A stretch of 64,000 nucleotides of DNA from Strongylocentrotus droebachiensis (taxonomy: Eukaryota > Echinodermata > Echinoidea > Camarodonta > Strongylocentrotidae): NCBI GenBank assembly GCA_035222895.1, contig JAVYIG010000403.1:62001-126000 (forward strand). The letters run 5' to 3'. The translations under genes and the position numbers were made by a program. The notes beneath the pieces were generated by a model that worked only from the letters and a program-made list of their open reading frames with translations, ran no database searches and was not told the DNA's origin. Shown here in pieces: positions 19,486-29,400 of this stretch. How positions within the stretch are numbered: position 1 is the first letter of the stretch; every line of letters starts with the position of its first letter.

Positions 19486-20740
19486 GGAGGGGGGGGGGGG
19501 GTGTCCGGTTTTTTACGACTGGATGGACACTGAATTAGGAGGGAAGTATTGGAAACACGAAATCAATGTTTAGCATAGATTATTTAGGCATACATCAAAA
19601 TTAAACGGGAAAGACACGTAGTTTCGTCAGGCTACACCTCCTTTAAGTGAATTCCTGAAACTGTTTCAGGATGTTTTTAATTTGATATATCACCTAAAAA
19701 AGAAGGGGAAAAAAGAAAGCTGTCACTGGTTATATAGTCCTAAATTTTGGTAGATGTATAATTACGTCGACCTCCTTTTTGTCTTGTTGAATATTATTTT
19801 GCGCTGTATTGATACCACTATCTAACAAAGAGTGGGGTAAGTTATTATTATGGCCGAATATGAAACCAAACATGCTGATTTTTGTTCTTTTTTAATATAG
19901 ATCTATAACCAGAAGTGCAAGAAATGTGATCATGAGAATGAACCCAACTTTGAGGATTCAGTGTTTCGGGAGATGGTGGAAAAAGCTCTTGAACAGTAAG
20001 TAAATAGCACCATGAACAGTTAAATTATACATGAAATTAATTGGAGCACACTCGCACACCTTTTTGCCCCAGCAACCCCTTTCTTTGATTTTAAATCATA
20101 GATAGATTAAAGCTGATGACCATTTTATTGTCTTAAGGGTGAAGAATGATAAGTTTATAATGTTAAATCAGTAGTCGTTAGCAGTGATGTAGATGGGGTG
20201 TACATGCCCTTGAAAGGAGAGGGAGAAAATGAAAGTGAGAGGGGAAATGACGAGTAAAGAAGATGACAAGACCCCTCTCGCGCCGCCCCCTAATCTTTGA
20301 CCTTTTACATTCGCATTTTACAACCCCCGATGCCAGAGCACTATTGTGATCAATATTAGCTTATTAGTCTACATGGATCATCACTTATTATATCATCTCG
20401 TATCATTATAATATGCATGTTCATAATAATATATCAGATTCAGATTCATTAGTTAGGCTATATGAAACCTCTTGCTTCGAACCATTGTCAATGTTGATGA
20501 CAGATGCAATCATGAAAGTGTCATCACCATTGACGAGTTTAAATATATTAGCAATAATGAGAATATTTCATCTTGTATCACAGGGAGAAGAAGTTTCGGA
20601 ACAATAATAGATCAGTGAAGCGTCGTAGTTCCTATAGAGATGACGATGATGAGTTGGGAGGACCTCCTCATGAAAGTAGTCTCTGTGAGAAGTGTGGCTA
20701 CGGAAGCTCCCCTTGCTGGAAAAGAACCAGGCGCTACTAG
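19005..20740 (+). CDS. RTP-like 3CxxC zinc-finger protein, copy b (3 exons)
   Basis: Joined exons 19005-19199, 19901-19995 and 20584-20740 give 447 nt, 148 residues. Cysteine pairs: CSKPDC (C38/C43), CKKC (C71/C74), PHESSLCEKC (C131/C134), plus C141. This is the zf-3CxxC pattern of receptor-transporting proteins, which bind zinc and in vertebrates escort receptors to the membrane. Intron phases (0 and 2) and exon 2 length (95 nt) equal those of copy a; intron 1 is 701 nt and free of LINEs, so this copy shows the ancestral layout. The third exon differs: a basic patch (RSVKRRSSYR) and an acidic run (DDDDE) precede the last cysteine pair, and the tail is WKRTRRY. No signal peptide or membrane segment. 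AATAAA at 21020. An in-frame TAA precedes the ATG. Confidence 0.78.
19260..19289 (+). repeat. Poly(A) tract in intron 1 of copy b
   Basis: About 28 A residues at the position where copy a carries its older LINE. May be the tail of a small lost or truncated retro-insertion. Confidence 0.6.
19446..19500. repeat. CT microsatellite followed by G run
   Basis: (CT)n then T and G runs; orthologous in position to the CT tract at 10610 in copy a. Confidence 0.85.
19901..19995 (+). CDS. RTP-like copy b, exon 2
   Basis: Acceptor AATATAG|AT, donor CA|GTAAGT, phase 2 exit. Encodes IYNQKCKKCDHENEPNFEDS with the second cysteine pair. Confidence 0.82.
20584..20740 (+). CDS. RTP-like copy b, exon 3
   Basis: Acceptor TATCACAG|GG; stop TAG at 20738. 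Carries the third cysteine pair and the basic C-terminus described in the gene entry. Confidence 0.8.
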
Positions 20741-21019
20741 GTCCCATCTTTCAAAAGTGTTTTGAGGGAGGATCTTCCTTGATTTTTTCAGTTTTAAGAA
20801 TAGAAGCTAGTATGAACAGAGAGGTTGATGATAATTTAAGTTTAAGAAATAGAATATTATTGTGTGAAAATTATTGATGCAAACATATGTGTTTTTGTTG
20901 TTGTGTTAAAGAAGTTGACAGAATGTTTATCGCTGAACCAATCTTGTTTGTTATTTTCATTTCCTTTCATATATTTTTGTTGCTGTTAAATATATTTGAT
21001 TTGTATTTACCAATTATGA

Positions 21020-21025
21020 AATAAA
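21020..21025 (+). promoter_or_regulatory. Polyadenylation signal of RTP-like copy b
   Basis: AATAAA 280 nt after the stop; aligned with 13889 in copy a. Confidence 0.65.
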
Positions 21026-21289
21026 ACTTTAATGACGATCCTAAATACTGTTATATTACTTATATTATCCTACTTTATTGCGCTAAATATGGACTAAATC
21101 TTCTTGATAAACAATTTTTGAAACCCAATTCAGCATAAATGCAGATATCATGCTAAAATTGTACAATTTACATATTCAAAATCTACCCATCAACTGATCA
21201 ACTGTAAATGATGAGGGAAATGTCGTTCAAACATTTTACTTAAGTTGAAAATCGTAATTCATGAGCAATTCATTGTATAATTATTGGTC

Positions 21290-22254
21290 CGTGATAGACA
21301 AAATAGCAAATATTTCGATTTTTTTTTCTTCCTGTATAAGCATGTGTAGACTGATTTTTTTTCATGCACTGTAGGAACAGACGCCCCGACATTTCTTAAA
21401 TTGGATATAAATATGTAAACGCCAAAGGTGAAAACACTCTTGCATTCGCTATTCATTTTGAAGGGGGTGATGAGTAGACCACACCCCAATTACACCACAT
21501 AATAATGATACCAACTGTACCTACGCCAATTTGTCTCCAAATATAAAAATGGCGATTTTTAAACAAACCTTTAATGGTTTCAGTGTTTTTTTTAAATGTG
21601 CTAGTCGGGATATTTTCATAACTCCTGTCACCAAGCTTTAAACTATAAGAACCCCTTTTTCTTTTCTTTTCGGTAATTTTGAACTTATGTGACAACCTTT
21701 GTGCGCAAATTTGGTTGGACACCCCTACCTCATTCAAAATGGACTAGCCTCCCCCCTCCCCCGATTGAAATTCCGTCAGTTAGATCACCTGGCCTCGAAA
21801 CTTTAAATGAGCTATGTCTCTTGGTAAGAGCCATACGATCGATGACTGTTTGGGGTCTTATTATCAAATGATCGGAGGACATTCAAAAGACAAGATATTG
21901 ATCATTAAGACTCTTTGGTCAGTTGTACAATGGAAATCATCATCGAGAATACTGGGCATTATACTTTTCTTCTAGGGGGGAATGTATAGCCTTTCATGTA
22001 CATGGATTTTCGTCTAGTTAAAGTAGGCCTACTCGGGATTACCTTTTTAAAATTTTATAAAGTCTAATAGTGCTCTCATTTTGTTTATATTTACCGTTGT
22101 TCAAATCTCCTTCATTTGAATAGCGCCGTGGTCCTTGTCTCTTAGAATACTGTTTTGTCAGATGGAAATTATTCAATATTTTTTCAATGTACTACTTGTC
22201 GAGCGGAATATTATTATAATCCATTTTTAAACTGTTTTGTCAGAAAATGTATTC
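21290..22254. other. Intergenic, no gene recognised
   Basis: Homology to copy a ends near 21280. A 94-codon minus-strand frame at 21453-21737 has no recognisable family, conserved motif or splice context. Otherwise AT-rich. Confidence 0.5.
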
Positions 22255-22257
22255 ATT

Positions 22258-23402
22258 GGCCCGTATTCTGAAGTCGTGTCTAACTTAGCCACGTCTAAAG
22301 TTAAACAACTGTTAAGTTAGACACGACTTAGACAGGACTTAGACGCGAGGTCGTGTCTAAGTCCTGTCTCAACTAAATTTCGTATTCTGAAGTCGTGTCT
22401 AAGTCTCGTCTAACTAAACAACTGTTTAAGTCCTGTCTAAGTGGTATTTAACTAAACAACTGTTTGAGTTCTGCGCAGGTCGTGTTTAACTTTTAGTCAC
22501 GACTTCTGCACACGCCCACTAGGCGTTAATTCTGACGAAGGACCCAATGCGCATGCGTGCGCGCACCGCATAAATAAATTAGCTAGCTGTGCGCGTGCTG
22601 GTACCATGGTGATGTGATCGTGACGTAATGACTAGACTACAACTGTGTACGTGTACCATAGAGATATATACTACTAACATTAAGTAGTCGTGTACGTACT
22701 ACGTGCACACGTACTGTACACTGAGATTGACAACACACTACTTATCAGTGCCTCAGTGCTCGGAAGAACCAGAAAAGAAACTTCTCCAACAGAATGGTTA
22801 GTTTATTATAGATTATGGAATTTCCAAGATGTCACCAGTAGATAAGAATACTTAATATTATCGAGAAAAAAAATTAGGCTACATTAGAACAAATCCTGCA
22901 AAACGTGTTTGAAATTTTAGAGAATGCACGTACCATCGTTCTCCCCCGCAAGTTCGGGGTCAGCAAATAGAGTGTACCGTCGACGTTGAAAAGCAGCAGA
23001 ATCGCGCCCTTAAACAAGACTTAAACAACCCCTCGCAGTTGTCTAAAGTTAAACAGGACTTAACAGTTAGACAGGACTTTTTTTTTTTTCTTCTTTTTTT
23101 ATTGGGTACTCAAAAATAACATAAAAGCCAACTGGCTATTTACAATCATGTACAGGAATGTGAAATGACAAAAAACATATAGTCCACTACAACTCAAATA
23201 TAAACTTTTTGAAATGGAGGCTTAACTTGCCAAATAGTTAGACAGGTTAGACAGGACTTCGTGTTTAACTTTATTCAAACACGACTTCAGAATACCAAAA
23301 AAGTTAGACACGACTTCGTGTCTAAAGTTAGACGGGACTTAGACAGGACTTAGACAACTGTTTAGTTAAACAGGAGTTGGACACGACTTCAGAATACGGG
23401 CC
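22258..23402. mobile_element. Foldback-type DNA transposon with repeated subterminal motifs
   Basis: Ends GGCCCGTATTCTGAAGTCGT at the left and its reverse complement ACGACTTCAGAATACGGGCC at the right, flanked by ATT on both sides. Inside each end the words GTCGTGTCTAA, TCCTGTCTAAGT and TAAACAACTG recur many times in both orientations, so each arm can also fold on itself. The unique centre (about 22520-22960) has GCGCATGCGTGCGC and TAAATAA, which look like promoter elements. A T-rich segment at 23080-23235 is probably a secondary insertion. No transposase; Harbinger/ISL2EU-like by end style, not certain. Confidence 0.8.
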
Positions 23403-23409
23403 ATTATCT

Positions 23410-24800
23410 TCTTGCTATTGAAAAAAACGTGATTTTATGTAGGCATTCATCCTATTAAAACTGAAAGTAAAACTTCATAAACGTCATGTCTTATTTGTAT
23501 TTGTTGGCATATATGAGATGGGTCTGTCCTTTGCTCTTAATGTAACTGTCAATATTTGTTTTAACAACCCCTAGACAAGATATCAAATAATTATAGTCAA
23601 TAAAATCATAGACGTACTCCGCAGCGTAGGGCACATTATATTACCACCGTTACAAAATATTCATACTTTACATAGTTCATATCGCGGCTCTTGATTTCTG
23701 TGCCCCATTTTTTGTAATTGTCTTCAACCCAGGAGAATTCATTTAATTTCTAATGAATAATTATGAAGCATTAAATATATGGAGAAATTGAAATAACATA
23801 TACAGTCCTGTAGGTGCATATATTTTGTTATAGTTTATTTCAGAGTACATAATTACAGGGAAGTTAGACAGCATGACAATATTATGGTGTCTATTTCGGG
23901 GAGGGGGTCGAGGGTAGGTTAAATAACATTAGTATATTTTTAAAAATCTGAACATATTTATTCTGCACGACGTGTCATAGATTATGATATCAGTTTTAAA
24001 TGGCGAATTTAATCACAATTATGCTTCATTCAACTTTAGCTTTTTTTTTTACATGAATTGACAAATCAGGCTATTCGGGAAATTACCCATTAACCTTTGA
24101 GCATAATTGCTACACAGGGAAAATAAATAACAGAATCAATGGACCACTGCAATCGATTTGTTCACAACCAAACGATAATCCTTTGAGCAAAGCTAGCCGG
24201 TATATCAATAATTGACTCTCTCTCTCTCGTTCTCGGCACACTCTCGAACTTAGCGGTGCGTAGCAACGGCAGACGCTTTAATATACTGGCATGCGGAGAA
24301 TTTTGGATAATATACATTCATCGCAGACGATTTATTCAGTTGGTTCAGGGATCAGACGTTTTTGAACTTTTTACATTTGAGTCTTTTGACCTGGGCTCTA
24401 GCTCTTGTGTTTCACAGCGCTAGTGACATACCAAACGTCATCAACGTTGAGCATTCAATTGTGTATTACCAAGTAATAGTTTCGTGTCTGTTGAGGACGG
24501 AATAGAACTGTACTCTTTGCTCGCAAGTCCAAGAAGTTGCTCGATCTCGAAATGCAATTATGTACCATGGTCTTATACCCAACATGGTCATGAGTTTCTG
24601 GGGCCGAGTTACATGAAGCAGATAACATCGGTCGGTATTCAATTCGATAATTTGTTTAAATAACATTTGTACTTTGCAGTTGGCTTAGCTAAGTAAAATG
24701 TCTTGTCTTGTATTCAGATCAAAACTGAGTGAAATGCTCATCTTTGTGATTATGAAGTATTGAATTGAATACCGGAGATATCAGAACGAACACAGAAGAA
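23410..24800. other. Intergenic / upstream region of the cysteine-rich gene
   Basis: AT-rich with no open frame of note. A short CT tract at 24218-24231 and the word GCGTAGCAACGGC at about 24258 precede the first coding exon by about 550 bp; a transcription start is probably in 24230-24780 but cannot be placed. Confidence 0.4.
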
Positions 24801-24803
24801 ACA

Positions 24804-24836
24804 ATGTGTCGGTGGGGATGCCCTACAGTAGATACG
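24804..24836 (+). CDS. Cysteine-rich gene, exon 1
   Basis: 11 codons (MCRWGCPTVDT) ending ACG|GTAAGAAA, a strong donor. Confidence 0.6.
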
Positions 24837-25288
24837 GTAAGAAATACTCTTTTCTATTTCTTCATACTCATGTATTCGAACTCGTTTTCACTGTAGATCA
24901 TAATGTCTCACCATGCCATTGTATTGATTGGGAGGGCTAAGTGGTTCAATGTTTCAAAACACAGTATACATTTTAATCATATACTACTGAAATGTTTGTT
25001 TAAACTAAGCGCTATCAACCATTGTACCTTACCCTGTTAAGTCGACTTTGTGTTCCTTGTATATATCCGGAGGGGAGGGGGGGGGGGGCTAAATTAAAAG
25101 AACACTCCCACAATAATAATTTGTAAGAAGTATTCTTACTTGAGGCCTACTATTTATACTCTTGTGGTCTGATTTGTCATTCTTCACGAAGTAATATAAC
25201 AAATAAAACACAATGAGCTACTTTACGATACACAGTATTGGTGAGAGGGTGTTTCAGGCTACATCCATCACAAATTGTATACAGACAG

Positions 25289-25331
<43 letters not shown>

Positions 25332-26426
25332 CTATCTAGAGAACTGATAACTAACAAAATGGTAGAAAATGCCTATAATGGCGTTTTGCACGTTAAAAGT
25401 ATTTGTCAAGCAAAGTATAATGTTTAATTGATAATGATCTAACATACTTTGATATACTAACAAATTCATATCAGGTGAGGGGTGGGGGGGGGGGGGGGTC
25501 AGACTGTTAAATCGTATAACGACATGAATATAGTTAGAAGACGATCACTGTGGACATTGCTGAAGGAAAAAACTGCTGAGTATGTATGAGAGAATACAAG
25601 ATTATAATCTCACATCACACTTTTGTTGATTTGCCATAGAAAATAATCGGATTTTAAAAGATCTCTCAAGTATTTTTTTGTGCTGCATAATATATCCCCT
25701 TTGTCTTATTTTGTCAAGAAGGAAAAAGTAATCGCTTTGTTGATATAGACATTTAAAAACCTCCCAGTTTCGTATAGAATGGGTGAAAGTGTTTTAAACC
25801 GATTGCAAATACAAAGCAATAGCTATGTTGAAGAGTTTACACGTAGGGAATTAACCGTAGAGCTAAAAGATTGGATTTGCCCCCTTAGATTCTTGCTAGA
25901 ATTCTTGGATTATAGGCTTTGGAATTCATTATTTTTTTATTTCGAGTATTCGCGATTTTCAAGAACGTCCAACAGGATAACACTTGCTTAATCGCTGTTT
26001 GAAAGAAGAAAAAACGTCAATAGATGCTATAGCGATCCCGTCTCACATGTAAACATTAATGTAAACAGGGCATGCGTTCCATAAGCATGGTGACGTTTAA
26101 TATTGAGGGGAAGAAACAAAAGGATCTACGGATTTGTTTTTTTGGTGAACATTTTTTAAAATTATAGTTGTTTTTGTTTCTTCCTTCTTCCTGTCATTCT
26201 TAATATTTTCTTCCTCTCATTCTATTTTGTCTCTCTTTGAATCCATACCGATTGGTCTCTAATTATCTTCTTTTGATATTTTTGTCAGCCTCGTTTTATA
26301 TTTTCATTTTTTATAATCCATTTCCTTCTCATCTTTCCCCATCTTATTTGTGTTAGTCTAGGTGTATGTTGCAGAAGCGGATCTAGAGGGGGGGTTGGGG
26401 GGGTTGCAACCCCCCCCTTGGGCGGC

Positions 26427-26457
<31 letters not shown>

Positions 26458-29400
26458 GGGGAAAAAAAGAAAAAAAGAAAGAAAAAAAGAAAGAAAAAAA
26501 GAAAGAAAAAAGAACGCACGCTGGAGAGAAACCCTTTCAAGTGCAAAAATTGTGAGAAGATATTCAACTCATCTGGTAACTTAACCAAACACATGATAAC
26601 TCTGGATATAACTATGTATTAAACTGTTACTTGATTTAAAAAGACGTTATCATGCACTGCTTTTTATGGTCTCCATTGTGTTAATAGATGCCAGGAAAAC
26701 ATCACTTACGGGGTTCAAATAAACACCCCCCAAAAAATCGGCTCGCCGCTTCGCGGCTCGTGGACGATGCTCCGCATCGTCATTATTTTGGTCAAACCCC
26801 CCCTTAGCAAAAAGCTAGATCCGCCCCTGTGTTGATTTATCTTTCTTGATTCTCGTTTCAGACGTACATGTGTAAATGGTGCGGCACACGGTACTGTCGG
26901 GCATGTCTACGCGGGGAATTCACGGGGGTCATGCCAGAGCCGGCCCGATGTCGAAAGTGCAATCAGGTAAAACTATTAAATACCTCATTGATGATTCTGT
27001 GAATGATTATTTATTTCTGCTGCTTATATTTCTGTTATAACATTCCCCCTTACAAATCATTTTTGATAACAATTTTAGTGCGAACAAAGTCGCTTGATTA
27101 AAAGGAGTATTGAAAACGAAATCATGACTAAACGTTTATACTGAATTACAATCGAATTTTAACATTCTTTTCCTACTAATCTATATGCTATACCCTTCAG
27201 TGAAATGTGATTCACCATTTTGTAATTCTGAAAATCATAATGATAATGGACAGGAGCAGTGGCGTACCTGGGATACTCCGTCAGGAGGGGCAAGCGATCG
27301 AGAGAAAAAAAAGGCGATGATAATTTTCACTTCTGGTGAGCGTGCGGGCAACAAAATATCTTTAAGTAACGTTTGGTATATAAACCGGTATTGTTGCAAG
27401 TCGGGGGTGGGCACATTTATTTGTTAGTGACGTTAATTTCATTTCTGCAAGCGAGCGTAGCGAGCAAGAAAAAATCCCTTCTTTTTTAGTAATTGCCACT
27501 TAAACTTGGTTCAATTATTGTCCAATGCCGGGTGCGGGAACAATATTGTGTTTAGGGTGATTTTATAGCGAGCGAAAATACATTTTCTCTTAATGAATTG
27601 CTATCAAATTTGTTTCATTGTTCCAGGTCGGGGGCGGGCACAATCGTGTTTCAGGCTATGTCAATCTCATTTTGGCGGGCAGGCAACCCCCCTACATTTC
27701 TCTTTTTAATGATATTGTAGCAGGTCAGTGGTGGGCACATAATTCCACGAGCTAGCGAGCGTAGTGAGCGAGCGAACATGGTACATGAACTTGGTTTCAT
27801 TGTTCCATGTCAGGGACGTGATTATTAAAAGTGATGTTATTTCTATTTTGGTGAGCGAGCGTAGCGAGCGAGCAAAATTTGTGGAATGATAATTATTGGT
27901 TCATAAATTTCAGTTTTTTGTTGTTGCAGGTCAGGGCTTACACAATCATGTCTAAGGTGATGTTAATTACGTTTTGGCGAGCGACCACACCAAAACTTCT
28001 TTGAATAACGTCTGGTACATAATTATTAACTGGTTGTTGCAGGTTGGGGCGATGTTAATTTCATTTTGGCGAGCGAGCGTAGCGGGCAAGAAAAAAAAAA
28101 TCGCTTCTTTTTTTAATAATTGCCAATTAAACTTGGTTCAATTGTCCTCAATGAATAATTGGTACATAAACTTTGTTTCATTGTTGCAGGTCGGGAGTGG
28201 GTACAATCGTGTTGTCAATCCCATTTTGGCGGGCAGGCAACCCCCCCCCCCCACATTTCTCTTTTCAATGATATTGTAGCAGGTCAGTGGCGGGCACATT
28301 TTGTTAGTAATGTAAGCATAATTCAACTTCGGCGAGCGAGCGAGCGAGCGAGAAAAAAATCACTTCTCTAAAATCACTTCTCTTTTAGTGAGAACATGGT
28401 ACATAAACTTGGTCGGGGGCGGGCACAAGCGTGATTTATAGTAAAAGCGATGTTACTTCTATTTTGGCGAGCGAGCAAAACAAATTTAATGATGATTGGT
28501 ACATAATTTTCAGGTTTTTTGTTGCAGGTCGGGGCTTACACAATCATGTTTAAGGTGATGTTTATTCCATTTTGGCGAGGGAGCGTAGCTATAGAGAGCA
28601 AACCAAATTTTCTTTGAATAACGTTTGGTACATAATTATTCACTGGTAATTTGTTGTAGGTTGGGGCGAGCATGTTTGTTAGCGATGTTAATCGTAAAGA
28701 CATCGTAGCAAGAGAGGGTAAAAAAAAATCAACTAATATATCAATCACTAAAATCAATCAATTCATCAATAATATTCTGGCGAGCAAGGAAACAATATCT
28801 CTTAAAATAACGTTCGGTACTTATTTACTGGGATTATTGTTGCAGGCAAGGGGGCGCACATATTTTGTTAGAAATGTCAATTCCATTTTGGCGAGCGAGC
28901 ATAGCGAGCAAGCAAAAAAAAAATCAATTCTCTTTTAATAGAAATTAATACATAAACTTGTTTTTATTGGTGCAGGTCGGGATGGGCGCAATCGCGTTTA
29001 ACGCGATATCAATTCCTTTTTGGCGAGAGGGCGAAAAAACACTTCCATTTTTAATGATATTGTTGCAGGTCAAGGGTGGGCACAATTATTTTCAAGGCAA
29101 TGTCTATTCCATTTATTCGCAAGCGAGCGTAGCGATAGAAAAAAAAATTGTCTCTTTTAGTAACATTTATTGGGTGTTATTGTTGCCATGGTTGCAGGTC
29201 GTGGCCAGTCGGGGTAGGCACAATTGTATTCTAGGCAATGCTAATTCTTTCTTTTTTTTCAGGGGGACGAGCAAGTGAAAACAATTGATACAAAATTGGC
29301 TAGCAAGCAGCTCGCGCCAGCGAAGAGTGTCGAATTTGTTATATCACTTATATTTTCCTATTTTCATTTGTCTTTTTCAGGGCCGTATGCGTAATATTTT

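Noticed and set aside
21453-21737. 94-codon minus-strand frame
   Set aside because: No family features; lies in unique intergenic DNA without signals.
26358-26622. Gly- or Pro/Lys-rich open frames on both strands
   Set aside because: Homopolymer and GAAA-repeat translation inside the MITE; only the C2H2 remnant is meaningful.
27254-29245. Possible CRISPR-like array
   Set aside because: Repeats are long, diverged and contiguous, without uniform repeat/spacer structure, and the DNA is eukaryotic.
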